From Amphiura filiformis (Eukaryota > Echinodermata > Ophiuroidea > Amphilepidida > Amphiuridae), in assembly GCF_039555335.1 (NCBI RefSeq), contig NC_092631.1, forward strand, positions 9,671,701-9,735,700: a stretch of 64,000 bases of DNA, given 5' to 3'. The position numbers were made by a program, and so were the translations under genes. The notes below the pieces were generated by a model. That model was not told where the DNA came from. It saw nothing but the letters and a program-made list of their open reading frames with translations, and did no database searches. This document shows, piece by piece, positions 37,801 through 52,247 of this stretch (positions are counted from its first letter, which is position 1; every line of letters begins with the position of its first letter).

Positions 37801-40772
37801 ACAGACATGTCAGATTATGGGACCCAAGACAAAAAGGCAAGTGCTTTATTATTTTAGTACATTTGTAAGACACACAAATCAATAGTACATGAAGTTCAGG
37901 GAAACCTGTCGGAACATTTGTATTGAAATAGGCAGTAGAGGCCTCATCACAAGCTCCAACAAGTGTAACCTGAGTTTCATTTTCCCTTAGTTTCAAAAAG
38001 CCAAAAACCAATGAAACCGGTCTTTGATAAATGTTCAAAATCTCTCAATCAACGTGCAATTCTATGTTCCTACCAAATTTTTTACTCAAAATATGACCAT
38101 GACTGGTAGATTTAAATCAAAATGCCGTCTTTTAGACCATATTTTATCGTTTTAGTGCAATTGTTTCGGGGCGGGCTCCTGTCAACTTTTTTATGCAATA
38201 TTATTTCTAATTTATAATATTATTGATGTTTTCCTTTATAACCTACATTTATATGTTGTATTGTGCTGTTGTTTAATATGCCTACGGATGTTTGAGCCTG
38301 GTCGTGTACCTTCTCAACCCTCCTGTCTGGCATTAAATGTATTCCTTTTCAATATATCTGTTTTTATGTGTATTATGAATAAAATTGAAATGATGACACT
38401 AACTTTTAAAGAGTTTTTCTCCCATATAATCTTGTGTATATCCATATCAAAAAGGATGCACATATGCATGGCAACTGCTACATGTGTCTCTCTTTACATA
38501 ATAGCTAGGAATACATACCAGACTCATCTCAAGTGGAGGTCACTTCAAATCACCCCCATGTCACATAGTTCAGGAATACAGAGAACATTCCTAGACCATG
38601 TGACTTGGGAATGATTTGAAGTGACCTCCACTTGAGATGAGTCTGGTATTTATTCCTACTTATTATTTAAAAAGAGACATGAGACTTAATGAAATTGCAA
38701 AAATAAGGACCACAATCCACCATTTTGGTTTGTGGCTCATGGAGGACAAATAGGTACAGTATTTGCCTCCATGAGTGATACGCAAACATGGTGAAGTCAG
38801 TACTTTGTCGTTTTACTGCATTGGTTAACTCACTGTTTACCTCATTATTGACAACTTTTGAGAAAACGTAAAAAAATGTATCAAAGTGCTTTATATAATG
38901 ATGAGCTTCAATGTCGCTTGCTATTTCTAGATGGTACAGTTGTGAAGACATCTTTAACACACCACCAGGGCTGGGTGTCATCAGTTGCTTGGTCTCCTGT
39001 CAATGCAAACCAACTAATATCAGGGTCATATGACAACACACTCAAACTATGGGACATCAGGAGGTAAGGCCCCCCCAAAACAAAATTGTTTGTTTGTCCA
39101 CGTCCGACCGACCGTGTACCCTGGTCCCGACCGTGTCTTTTTTTTTTTTTTTTTTTTTTCTAATTTTTTTTGGCATCGATGGGACATCGTATAAAACAGT
39201 GGTTAGTACAAATTTAAAGAAAGAAAATGTAAAGAAAATGAACAGTATAACATGCAGAACCATCTCAAGAGTTAAACCAGTGAAGTGCTGTGTGTTTTGA
39301 CTTATTTACCAGTCTTCAAATTGTCAGTTTCAAGTGCAATATCTGGTAAAAAAAAAAATATTCAAAACCAAAGCTGCCTTGCGTACATTTTATATATTAC
39401 GGTAATATTTTTATTTTATGTACGTAGAGATACCTGTGTAATAAATAATAACGGGCTATTCCAGTTGAAATCCACATATCTATGGAAGACATGACATTAA
39501 TCTTCCACGCAGGGATTGTAAATATCAAATGGGGTTACTTGAAATGGTGACTCCATTTCAAATCTACACCCCCTGTGTCATGACAGATTAAAGGTCATGT
39601 CTTACATAAGGAGTATGGATTTCAACTGGAATAGCCCAATGGAGGGCATTAAATAGTGCTTACTGTATTAAAAACTGATGTCCATTCAACAGAAATGAAT
39701 ACACACATGAAAATATAAAGAACTACAATAAGGTTTGTCTCAGAAAGTCATGTTCATAACTTAAATATTTGCATTAGCACATTATCTGTTTGATTTTTTT
39801 AAAATAAAAATACTGCAAATTTTGCATTGTCTTTTTCATGTACATAAAATTTAAGTGTAAAATTCAAACTGAGTTTCTGGGATTTTCATCTATGATATGC
39901 CATTCATTTGTTATGGTGTATGTTTCAATATGTTAGATGCATATTGTGCAAATATTAATTCTCTATTTCTCTTCATTTCTAATGCTTGTCAATGCAGTCC
40001 TCTTGCACCTTTATACAATATGTCTGGGTTGGAAGATAAAGTTCTGTGCACTGATTGGTCAATCCCAGAGGTGAGTTGGCTCATTTGTATAATTCATGGC
40101 ATTAGGGAACAACCCAAAGTTTGATAACATCCTATAAATGAAAGTGCTTTTGTTTGTAGATTGACCCCTTCCTTCCCTGTTGCCTGAGTGTGGAATATTG
40201 TAAATCCAAACCACAAAAGATCAACTTTGACCGATATTTTTACACATGTACTTGGACTTTATGACCCCCTCCCCCCTAATGATTTTCGTTTATATAGGTC
40301 GCCATTGAACGTTTGATTTGTTCCCTTACTTTTACCAAATATAAAACAGCTATTCAGTATGAATTGATATGAGAAACACAAACACACATAACAACAAGGA
40401 AAACATCCTGAAAATGTGTGATGTGCATGTGTACTTTACTTTAAAATTACAAACAAATATTTAGCCAAAATGGCTATTTTTTGCAAATTTCAGGAGTTAG
40501 GTTTGCCCAGAAGTAAACTTCATTTCCCCTCAGAAAAAATAAATACTTGTTGCAATCACTGCGATTTTAGATTCATTTATGGAAATGTAAATCATATTTT
40601 GGTTCTTACAAACATAATTTCATTCAGTTGACACTTTATGATGTTTTTCTTATCTTTTCAGCTGTTAGTGTGTGGTGGTGCTGACAACTGTCTTCACATC
40701 TTCAAAGCACACAATATTGAACCTTTATCATCAACGGCAGGATCCTCAGAAATGGAACAAGATCAAAGATAA
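16878..40772 (+). CDS. WDR12: WDR12, ribosome biogenesis WD40 protein
   Basis: Exons: 16878-16939, 22260-22345, 23493-23706, 25325-25440, 25601-25755, 32023-32068, 34526-34614, 37008-37148, 37731-37836, 38931-39063, 39998-40070 and 40662-40772. Phases join cleanly to 443 aa (human is about 423). The N-terminal Ytm1/NLE ubiquitin-like domain spans about 11-95 ([23 protein letters not shown]). Seven WD40 blades follow, with VRIW, LLIW, IKIW, MIIW, VRLW and LKLW ends. A charged linker (EGEDEPSE...[10 protein letters not shown]) in exon 7 corresponds to the acidic/basic insert of the human protein and may hold a nuclear signal. In the known PeBoW complex (PES1-BOP1-WDR12), this nucleolar protein supports 28S/5.8S rRNA maturation and 60S assembly; the NLE domain contacts the AAA ATPase MDN1/Rea1. 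Intron 9 starts with GC, not GT. Intron 5 hosts an antisense gene. Confidence 0.95.
17662..18123 (+). mobile_element. 460-480 bp MITE, copy A (intron 1)
   Basis: Bounded by TATGTAGGTA...CCAGG and a complementary (G)CATACCTA end. Internal markers are ACACATTTGCTAGTCAGCC, TATACTTCACTTGACCCAAA and GATGCAGTTTGATGGCAAAT. Two more copies follow in the same intron. Confidence 0.8.
18124..18362. other. No recognisable feature
   Basis: Intron 1 sequence, AT-rich then C-rich; no motif seen. Confidence 0.4.
18363..18636. repeat. 158-bp tandem duplication
   Basis: AGCAGGCACCCTTTGGAGCA occurs at 18363 and 18521, and GTTCACTTGATCATCAGAAT follows in both. The copies differ by small indels and C-run length. 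Confidence 0.85.
18637..19630. other. Intron 1 sequence without recognised gene
   Basis: Contains C-rich tracts and the near-palindromic ATGCATGATGGGATAGG area at about 18817. Short open frames (for example 18851-19123) have no motif or splice support. Confidence 0.4.
19632..20110 (-). mobile_element. 460-480 bp MITE, copy B, inverted
   Basis: Same family as 17662-18123 in reverse orientation. Ends are TTGTAGGTATGCCAGG and CCTGGCATACCTACA, which are clean inverted complements and define the family's terminal repeats. Confidence 0.85.
20174..20644 (+). mobile_element. 460-480 bp MITE, copy C
   Basis: Same orientation as copy A. Starts ATGTAGGTACCGTATGCCAGG and ends CACCTGGCATACCTAC. It lies only 63 bp from copy B, so B and C form a large imperfect hairpin. 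Confidence 0.85.
21099..21287. mobile_element. Palindromic MITE
   Basis: 37-bp arms at 21099-21135 and 21250-21287 share AATCAAATTAAGTATTTCTT and GGCCAAACTGGAACA. It lies inside the TAACGTCCGTAA cluster in WDR12 intron 1. Confidence 0.85.
21360..21541. mobile_element. hAT-type MITE with 8-bp target duplication
   Basis: Ends are CAGGGGTAGCGCT and AGCGCTACCCCTG. CCGTAATG is duplicated exactly at 21352-21359 and 21542-21549. The insertion interrupts one of the TCCGTAA motifs. Confidence 0.9.
21563..22259. other. Intron 1 remainder
   Basis: No gene or repeat structure recognised before the exon 2 acceptor at 22258-22259. Confidence 0.5.
22346..23492. other. WDR12 intron 2
   Basis: Contains a decayed relative of the GGGCTATTCCAG palindrome at about 22790-22960 (TTTGAATTCCACAG, ATCAAATGGAGTCA) and the palindrome 23121-23376. 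Otherwise unremarkable. Confidence 0.45.
23121..23376. mobile_element. Palindromic MITE, TGTGACACGATCTGGTCC family
   Basis: The left end TGTGACACGATCTGGTCCAT matches the complement of the right end (ATGGACCAGATTGTGTCACA). The inner arms GGGGCCAAAG and GTTACTGAAA also pair in part. A partial copy in reverse orientation lies at 31810-31990. Confidence 0.8.
23707..24489. other. WDR12 intron 3, first part
   Basis: AT-rich; one TAGGCCTA octamer at about 23916. No gene evidence. Confidence 0.4.
24490..24930 (-). CDS. Unidentified 146-aa frame in WDR12 intron 3
   Basis: An open minus-strand frame of 146 codons, of a kind unlike random intron sequence. It runs from [17 protein letters not shown] through [20 protein letters not shown] and [18 protein letters not shown] to [12 protein letters not shown] and a stop. 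It reads like the C-terminal part of a larger soluble protein with helices, with a basic tail. I do not recognise the family; the N-D-x-x-E-R-x-V-K-L block gives an impression of multicopy invertebrate proteins, possibly transposon-borne. A second, shorter copy lies inverted at 25019-25273. It is probably a mobile or retro-copied fragment, not an expressed gene. Confidence 0.4.
   Translation of the reverse strand: MFLCCWYFFTEERKWNNFFSEMTQLSAKQSNQMFPDNIIEATTLSDLAGKDSWFTMHILQLDHGFLTDNIDTWPQSPAFQTSVLVNVRAVNVRAINVVNDAGERGVKLSSDFLSAAQSEEYYQNILQVVEQDRRKKPNMRKRQVQL
25019..25273 (+). pseudogene. Inverted partial copy of the 24490-24930 frame
   Basis: Plus-strand reading gives [34 protein letters not shown] and INVVNDAG, clearly homologous to the opposite-strand frame. 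The homology stops at INVVNDAG; the following residues ([12 protein letters not shown]...) are unrelated, so this is a truncated copy. The DNA arms are about 24635-24840 and 25018-25215. Confidence 0.7.
25756..26218. other. WDR12 intron 5, first part
   Basis: AT-rich with no recognisable gene. Confidence 0.4.
26219..26460. mobile_element. MITE, GGGAACAAATCAAA family, copy 1
   Basis: Left end TAAGGGGACAAATCAAAAGT and TTGATGACATC; right end GACTTCATCAAACATTGGA then TTTGTTCCCTAA. Further copies are at 40102-40329 and 42572-42762. Confidence 0.75.
26461..27365. other. WDR12 intron 5; downstream of the antisense gene
   Basis: No gene recognised. A TTTATT at about 26569 would read AATAAA on the minus strand and could be the polyadenylation signal of the fibrinogen-domain gene, about 800 bp past its stop. 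Confidence 0.3.
27366..28465 (-). pseudogene. Intronless secreted fibrinogen-domain protein, frameshifted
   Basis: Single exon on the minus strand inside WDR12 intron 5. Part one (28465 to the stop near 27842, 207 aa) has a signal peptide ([18 protein letters not shown]), a polar region with a basic RRKR at 82-85, and a helix-rich stretch at about 88-128. The fibrinogen C-terminal domain starts at C137 ([30 protein letters not shown]). At about 27844-27848 one base is missing after GEF. The next frame continues with [27 protein letters not shown], the calcium-site motif [13 protein letters not shown] and SNLNG, up to SLKITEMKI. Restored length would be about 366 aa, typical for ficolin/FREP-like lectins, which bind carbohydrate or acetyl groups outside the cell. 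The frameshift means pseudogene, allele or assembly error. It is not part of WDR12. Confidence 0.85.
28492..28501 (-). promoter_or_regulatory. TATA box upstream of the fibrinogen-domain gene
   Basis: Minus-strand reading gives CTTTATATACAC. It lies only about 30 bp above the first ATG (28465), so the transcript would have almost no leader, or translation starts at one of the in-frame methionines at residues 12-14. Confidence 0.4.
28502..30188. other. WDR12 intron 5, middle part
   Basis: Contains an inverted repeat of about 26 bp at 28902-28927 and 29118-29143 (GTCAAAAGGAGACACTTT), bounding a 240-bp MITE-like segment. The remainder is AT-rich, without gene signals. Confidence 0.5.
30189..31576. 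mobile_element. 1.39-kb inverted-repeat element with internal motif array
   Basis: Arms of about 34 bp at 30189-30222 and 31543-31576 share GTATATGGCTCAAAATA and GCTAAGGTGTCATA. Inside, TGTCTGTCAAA followed by AGTAACATACGCAAG or close variants recurs at about 30578-30608 (rearranged), 30774, 30941, 30985, 31165-31213 (two inverted) and 31369. No open frame longer than chance is evident. The structure suggests a non-autonomous DNA element with repeated protein-binding sites. Confidence 0.65.
31810..31990. repeat. Partial copy of the 23121-23376 palindrome
   Basis: Shares, in reverse orientation, GACAATCTGGTTCA, GGCCAAAGTGG, AAAAACAATAAAATAC and TTAAGAACACAAGAACCAA-like blocks. It lies just before exon 6. 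Confidence 0.6.
32424..33919. mobile_element. 1.5-kb inverted-repeat element with GTAACGTAGCTCAC sites
   Basis: Arms of about 33 bp at 32424-32456 and 33887-33919 share ATATCGCTCATTCTACAAAA and TCGGGTGCCAAT. GTAACGTAGCTCACAG-like motifs occur at 32620-32640 (inverted), 32765, 33274 and 33446. A LINE fragment (32837-33161) was inserted later. GC-rich patch at 33675-33745. No transposase seen. Confidence 0.65.
32837..33161 (-). mobile_element. 5'-truncated LINE insertion with 13-bp target duplication
   Basis: ACGTTAGAACGTT flanks exactly at 32824-32836 and 33162-33174. The minus strand encodes the end of a LINE pol: [19 protein letters not shown], then [15 protein letters not shown] and a final basic region (33149 to 32856). 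The G-H-x-x-R-M and G-R-P-x-x-R-W motifs are standard for the C-terminus of RTE/jockey-like pol. Truncated 5' ends and 7-20 bp duplications are normal for target-primed reverse transcription. Confidence 0.9.
33951..34080. mobile_element. Palindromic MITE with telomere-like centre
   Basis: Arms AGTCTGGGTTTATCCTTAGT and its complement (ACGAAGGATACACCCAAGTCT). The loop holds several GGTTAGG/TTAGGG-type units (33991-34027), resembling the animal telomere repeat. Confidence 0.75.
34081..34525. other. WDR12 intron 6 remainder
   Basis: No gene or clear repeat recognised. Confidence 0.4.
34615..35095. other. WDR12 intron 7, first part
   Basis: Several short AACATTTTG/AAATGTTTT-like words; no defined repeat or gene. 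Confidence 0.35.
35096..36570. mobile_element. 1.47-kb element with long terminal inverted repeats
   Basis: Arms of about 210 bp (35096-35313 and 36361-36570) share GAACTATACTG, CCAAGAAAGTATCCTTACAC, TTGGAAAAATAATCACAATT and GTGACA-near inner ends. The inner part (35318-36120) matches the repeat at 2616-3056. No transposase. Lies in WDR12 intron 7. Confidence 0.8.
36721..36953. mobile_element. Palindromic MITE
   Basis: Arms GTAAAGTTAATTTTTATTAC, then TTC-GTGGTCCGAG, match the complementary right end to 36953. It lies just upstream of WDR12 exon 8. Confidence 0.85.
37324..37482. mobile_element. MITE with 28-bp perfect inverted ends
   Basis: 37324-37351 (GTCACCGGCACTAGCTTTGA...CAGC) is the exact complement of 37455-37482. 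WDR12 intron 8. Confidence 0.85.
38507..38657. mobile_element. 150-bp hairpin MITE
   Basis: Arms of 46 bp (38507-38552 and 38611-38657) share CCAGACTCATCTCAAGTGGA and GGTCACTTCAAATCA with few mismatches. WDR12 intron 9. Confidence 0.85.
39131..39168. repeat. Poly(T) run
   Basis: A near-continuous T tract just after WDR12 exon 10; it may be a homopolymer of uncertain length. Confidence 0.8.
39453..39637. mobile_element. Palindromic MITE, GGGCTATTCCAG family
   Basis: Ends GGGCTATTCCAGTTGAAATC and its complement, with inner pairing CCACATATC/GACTCCATTTCAAAT. Another copy is at 56811-56992, and fragments lie near 22790-22960 and 61096-61165. Confidence 0.85.
40102..40329. mobile_element. MITE, GGGAACAAATCAAA family, copy 2
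   Basis: Starts TTAGGGAACAACCCAAAGTT and ends GAACGTTTGATTTGTTCCCTTA. WDR12 intron 11. Confidence 0.75.
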
Positions 40773-42571
40773 CAATATGATTATAGATATGGAAGGAGTA
40801 AGATGATGAAAATGATAAAGGACAAAGCTAGGTTTGTTTTGGCTGACATTTTTACACAGGTGCCATCACCTTGCAGCAGCTGATCACTTCAATGTGACAA
40901 CAGTAGGGCCAGTATAAAGTTATTACTATACTGTATTCAAGCAGAAGAGAAATGTCCAATAACATCATTTGATGATTCCGCCATCTCGAGAGGGTTTGGC
41001 ATAAACTGCATCATATAAGTCGTTAGCGATAACCATTTGCACTTTGACCAATAAAATGGACCGTTTTTGTTATATATTTCAGTTTATTACCCAAAACTTC
41101 AATGGCTCATTGCTGGCAAATATAATATGAACCCAACCAAATCAGAAAAGAATGATGTAGCTTTGATGATAGGAAAGAAAGAAACCACTCATGAAAATGA
41201 GGCAGGATATTTTTTCCACCAATTGGAAAATGTGTTTACCAGCACCCAGCACAACTATAGGCCTGTACAGTAATTTTACAATTAAATGATCCAGCAGCTG
41301 AACAGCACATAACCTGCAAGAAGTGCAAACTTTATGGACTGGACAAATTTTGGCATATCTCACATAATATTCACAAAAATCAAATTCAGTTTCTTAACTT
41401 TTGGAAATGTGGGGCACAGCTTTTGTTGTTGTCAATATGTGTTTATTTATGCCTTGTTTAAGGATCATTTAATGAGCAGCATGGGACACTGGTTTAAGTC
41501 TTTGAAAAAATGCAGCATTCCTGGGGCGTTATGGGAGAGGATATGGTATATACTTTCATGTACCTGTTTGTGAAGTAAATCTAATATGAAAGAAATGTTT
41601 TATAATTTTTCCTCCCAAACCTAAACCTTCCTAAATCCATAGGGACAACAAAAAGTACATGATTATATTGAGTTTTTAAAAATGAAATTTAGAATACTTT
41701 CAAAATTTATGCCAGATTTGGTTCATTTTAAAATAGCTGTGGGGAAAAAATTACGAGATTTTGAAAGATTAAGTAAAAGGAATTATGAACAATATCTGTG
41801 CAAACTGTATTCTGTAATAAAAACCCCACCAATAAATGCCCCATATGTTTTTCCATGAGAAAGTGACAGAAATATCTGTGCCATGAGAGAGTAAGCTTAA
41901 AATGGCATTTGGCAAGTTAGTGGGTGTCTCAATCAAAAAATTGCATGCACAAACCTGTCCTATAAATATCCTGCTAGTAGGCTAGCTAGTCTTAGCCCGT
42001 AGGCCTACAGTACATCACTAGGCCTATTTAATATTTCATGTTAAAACACATGTAAACTGCAACTTCCATCCAGTTTATTACCAACTTGTATTAGAATTGT
42101 AATTTTTGAATGAAAATACACTTATAAATGCAATATTGCAGTGATAATATTCTGTAGTTCTACCAATAATCGGTGTTTACATCGCATGCCATTTTGAAGC
42201 CGGAAGTACATGTAATTGCCGTATTTTGCCTGGATGAGCAAGCTTACATATTTTTTTTTTCATTCAAAATTTGCCTCTATAATTATTATATAATTAATGC
42301 CCTTTTTGATAAATTGCATGCCCTGGGGTGTTTATTACAGGCAAGACAATATGCACAAAGTTTGAAAAGTATCTCCATGTATCTGGGTTAACTGGTAAAT
42401 AGTATACCAGGACTTGAATTATAAATACTGGGCTAAATATCACCAAATTTATTTCATATTGAAATGTATAGATACATAAATACACATTAAACCAAAGAAG
42501 TCAAATGTTAAATCTTCAACTTTTCAATCCTCTGTGAGCTTCATGGACTGTATATCAATTCATGGTATTTC
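40773..42571. other. WDR12 3' untranslated/intergenic region
   Basis: No gene. Candidate polyadenylation signals AATAAA at 41050 and about 41817; I cannot tell which is used. One GTAGGCCTAC/CTAGGCCTA pair lies at 41997-42026. Confidence 0.4.
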
Positions 42572-42762
42572 CTAGGGAACAAACCAAAATGTTGATGTTC
42601 TATAAATGAAAGTCCTTTAGTTAGGAGACTTGCCCCTCCATCCTAATGTAAGTGTGAAATGTTAAAAATTCAAACCTGGACCCGAAAGAGCAACTTTTTC
42701 ATCCCCTCTTCCATAACGAAAGGACTTTTGTTTATAGGACATCGTTGAACTTTGTTCCCTTA
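42572..42762. mobile_element. MITE, GGGAACAAATCAAA family, copy 3
   Basis: Starts CTAGGGAACAAACCAAAATG and ends GAACTTTGTTCCCTTAG, with the same internal order as copies 1 and 2. Downstream of WDR12. Confidence 0.75.
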
Positions 42763-43747
42763 GTATTTTGTGGTGTATTCCACCTGACATGTAATCATGT
42801 ATAAAAAGCAGTTAATTGATTAAATCATGAAAACCAAGTCATGTTGTTCTGATGCATTTTTGGCTCTTTGGTTTTTTCACTTGGCAAATAATCCAATCCA
42901 CAATCCCATGGAAGTGATTTACTGAATGTAATTTGTAGTGACTTGAACATCTTGTCATATGATTGTTAAAACTGACAATTCAGTCAATAAAACATTTTGT
43001 TTTGTTTTTATACAAGGGGAAACCGGTCTCATTTGATTTGTCATTACACTGTACTAGTCTTCAAAGTGTAGATTCTCAGTCTTTTGGAGATGAGTAATAA
43101 ACAGGAGGATATTGAGAATAACTAGCTAGACATCAGTAGGAGCATCAATCAATTTTACACACCACTTCATAATAACACAAAATCACAAATGCAGCATTGA
43201 AAATTGTATATTGAAATATATTTCCACTTCATTTCTCATGGTGTTATAGCACCATTTGTCAGTGATTTTATCAAAATATTATTTTGCATATTTATATACA
43301 GGAATGTGTAATCAAGCAAACTGAGGTGGGTGTTGCTATTTTAAATTTCAACTTTTTAGCATTGCAGATTAAGTTATATTTTCTTCATTTTGCTTAATTG
43401 CAGCCAAATTGATGATAATACTAGTAGTTGTAGATATGACCGTTAATGTTAACGGGGTCATTTGATTGAGATTTTAAGTGTTGGCTGTATTTCAAAATCA
43501 ATATGACATCGGACTCAATTTGCTTTTTACATCACAATATAACACTAAACATTCAAAAATTATTATATACTGTAGTCCATATATCTTCCTGGAGACTGTA
43601 AGAGTCTATGTGTGATACACACACAATCAAAGGCGGTGTATATGCAAGGCGCAGTTCCTTGCACTCTACAAAATATGCACTGCTTTTAATCGCACATGTA
43701 TCACACACGGATGCTACTGTCTTGAGGAAACTTAAAGGATGACTCCG
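42763..43747. other. Intergenic, no recognised gene
   Basis: AT-rich sequence with AATAAAACA at about 42985. No repeats resolved by eye. Confidence 0.4.
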
Positions 43748-44120
43748 GCAATCACAACATTATGCCTTATATGTTAGAAAAATAATGATCAAGCACAAAT
43801 CATGTGGTTTCATTTAAAACAAACTCATAGTGACCATAAAAACGAATAAAAACATCTGTCTCTCAACACACGATATTCAAAATTCCCGGGCGCCAAAATT
43901 GTCGAGTGCAATGACGTCCCAGTAATACAATGAAGGCTGACGACAAATGAGCACAAATAACTATTACGTCATTGCACTTTTGAATTTTGAATATCGCGTG
44001 TTGAGAGCCGACTGTTTTTATTCGTTTTTATGGTCAATATGAGTTTGTTTTAAATAAAACCATGTGATTCGTGCTTGGTAATTATTTTTCTAACATATAA
44101 GGCATAATGTTTTGATTGCC
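43748..44120. mobile_element. 370-bp palindromic MITE
   Basis: Arms of about 150 bp share CAATCACAACATTATGCCTT, ATATGTTAGAAAAATAATGA and ACACGATATTCAAAATTC-type blocks. Between WDR12 and DCAKD. Confidence 0.85.
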
Positions 44121-45094
44121 ATTATATTACATGTTTCAAACATTGAATCAACTTTATGTAATGGCTGAGTCTTGAGGTACATGTAAATCATTCATATTCC
44201 ATATAATACTATACTTCGGTTCACCTCAAGTTTGGTAGTGAGGGCAATGCCTAGTGAGTGTACTTGCACTGCAAACGTTCTGACAAACCACCCTTGTACG
44301 GATATGTGTACAATCTGAGCGATTAACTTAACATGTCGATTCGATACTGCAGTAAAATGTGCACATATGATACTACTGACCATACAGTGCAAATAACCCA
44401 AAATAAATACATCTTATTTTTAACATCATTTCCCCTATCCATTATAAAAATATCAGTCTCCAGTTCATACTGTTTGGTTTATAAAAAAAATAGACAATGT
44501 CCACAGATAATGTATTACACAAAATGTTCACAGTAAGTGGGGAATCTGAATGCATCAATGAGGTAGAATCAAAGAGTACCAACTCCACCATGTTTATTTG
44601 TCGTTCATGGATGCCAGTAAATGTACTTCCAGATTACTTCGCTATGCGCCCGCCAAACTTCAATTCAAATTGTGTGGTTGTTTGCATTCTGTGTGTGTCA
44701 AAAACGTGTGCTAAGCGCTGCATGTGCAAATAACTGTCGAATTAATTTATTGTTTGATTTTGGGCTCTTGCAGATAAATACAGGAGGTACATTGTGGCTT
44801 CCATGAGCTATCAAACCAAGATAGCAGATTTACCATAGCATTGTGAGTTGGTAATCTCCGAATATAATATCGTTGGAAAGCCCAGGGGGTTCACTTGCAT
44901 ACTAAAGTGGTATCCATGCTTGTCACAGCATCTCAAAGTTGGACCCCAAATGGCGTATTCAGGGGTAGCAAATTTCACCCCTTATTGATTGGACATTTTA
45001 ACCCATAAATGGCGTAAGACACTAAAACGGACCCCTAAATGGCGCACTCCTTGATAAATTTTAACTATTTTCGCATTTTTCTCAAAAATAATAA
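44121..45094. other. Intergenic, no recognised gene
   Basis: Contains short repeated ACCCCTAAATGGCG-like words at about 44941-45050. Short open frames there lack motifs. Confidence 0.35.
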
Positions 45095-45352
45095 CACACT
45101 GGTAACAAAAGTTATGTATATTACCCGGGGTATATTATAGGGGCAAGTAATCTTGTTACTATATACACTGGAATTTCAGTGACTCAAGACACATGGTATG
45201 TTATTTATGATAAGAAAAGAGGTACCGCTAGAATGTACCTCATTTCCTATTATAGCATATATAATGAACCACTTGTCTTGAATCACTGAAATTTCAGTGA
45301 AGTAATTAGATTCCTTGCCCCTATAATATACATAACTTTTGTTACCAGTGTG
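45095..45352. mobile_element. Palindromic MITE
   Basis: Arms CACACTGGTAACAAAAGTTA, TGTATATTA, AGGGGCAAG and CACTG-AATTTCAGTGA pair with the complementary right half. Its inner TATATTATAGGGGCAAG string is shared with the element at 58439-58802. Confidence 0.8.
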
Positions 45353-45566
45353 CAAAATTAGTCACAAATATTAGTTGGACTAATAAAGAGAATACATTGG
45401 AACTGTACATACCCATTTTCTTTGTTTTGGTTTATAAATACATGTATCTGAGAAGGCCTACCATCTCCTGAACCATCTCTGCGAATATAAGTGACCCTTA
45501 ACGTCAAAGACCGGTTTAAATTACTTCCCTAAAACTTAGAATATTGCCCTTAAAAGTACCCTTTTC

Positions 45567-45897
45567 CAGGGGTGGAATTTCGTAAAGTGCCACAGGAGTC
45601 CAAGTGGATTCTCGCAAGAGAGTACAAACTAACAAATAAACTAACAAAGTTAAGTTTTTAATATATATGTGTCATCATACTCTCACTTCCATATTTGTCA
45701 TTGCATCTTTGGCGACTTTTCCTTTATATTTTGCAGGCTTTGAGTTTTAAGGCGTGTTGAACTTAAACGTAAGTTCGCTGAGCCGATCATTTCCAGATCC
45801 ATTTCCAGCGAGAGTCCACATGGACTCTCGCAATAGGACTTTTACGGGAGTCTCTGCGAGAGTCGACTCTCGGACTCCCGCCGAAATTCCACGCCTG
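45567..45897. mobile_element. hAT-like MITE rich in GAGAGTC palindromes
   Basis: Ends CAGGGGTGGAATTTCG and CGAAATTCCACGCCTG. CTTTTC occurs directly outside both ends (45561-45566 and 45898-45903), a possible decayed 8-bp duplication. The right part has repeated GACTCTCG/CGAGAGTC motifs. Confidence 0.65.
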
Positions 45898-46256
45898 CTT
45901 TTCCTAAAAGATGTCCTTAACGCCAGCAGGTCAAAATTCAACCCTTCTTCGACATTTTTGTGTACTAAATAATATCCCAAATGAACCCCCTGGTGGAAGC
46001 ATGCATTATTTAGATTTGGATAGTATACTATACACTTTCATGCCATCGGCTTCCTTGCATAACATGCTCAATCTGAGGCTATTAACAGACGTGTTGATAT
46101 TCAGACCTGAAACTGACCATTTGTGAAAAAAGAGGAAAATGCTTAAAGAGTTTCAGGATATCACAAGAACATTGCTGGCACACACTTAAAAAGGCAAAGT
46201 TGTGGAAGCCAAACAATTAAACTATCTATTGTCCTTTCACCCTAGATATTAGTCAG

Positions 46257-51667
<5,411 letters not shown>

Positions 51668-52247
51668 TCTGTGAGGTCAAATTTGGACCAAAATGCTCAT
51701 TTTTGGCCCAAAATCCCCAAAAATGTTTGTTTTTTTGCCCAAATTTTTTCGTTCAACGTAACAAAACAATTTTTGAGCCAAAATTCTTTTTCATTTTTAA
51801 AAACTAGATAAAAATATCTGGGAGCGTTTTTTTAATTTTTTGGAATGTTGATAAACTTCAGTTGAGAAATTTACACCAAAAATGGTCAAAAAATGCTTAA
51901 TTTTCAAAAAAATCATTAAAAAAAGCCTGATTTTCACCCAAATTTCAAATATTTTTTAAAAAATATAAATAAATAAAATACCTAGGTCCTAAATATTTTT
52001 ATCTAGTTTTTAAAAATTAATAAAAGAAAAGAATTTTTTATGTTGAATGAAAAAATTTTGGCAAAAAAAAAAATGTTTTGGGGGATTTTGAGCCAAAAAT
52101 GAGCTTTTTGGCCCAAATTTGACCTCACAGATGATTTTGCCATGTACTAAATAAATAAATATATACATACTTTAGACCAACAATTTAGCAGTTACTAAGG
52201 CCCAAACGTTTCCATAATTCCAGGGTTATGACCAGTCCACCCTTACA
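51668..52247. mobile_element. Palindromic element, TCTGTGAGGTC family
   Basis: TCTGTGAGGTCAAATTTGG (51669) pairs with CCAAATTTGACCTCACAGA (52112), and AAAACTAGATAAAAATATCT with its complement at about 51990. The right side extends further to the same TTAGACCAACAATTTAGCAG...CCAGGGTTATGA sequence found in the tandem units at 8646-9433. It shows the original foldback form of that family. Confidence 0.8.

Noticed and set aside
45747-45980. Overlapping 70-codon frames on both strands
   Set aside because: They fall in the GAGAGTC-rich MITE and lack any motif.
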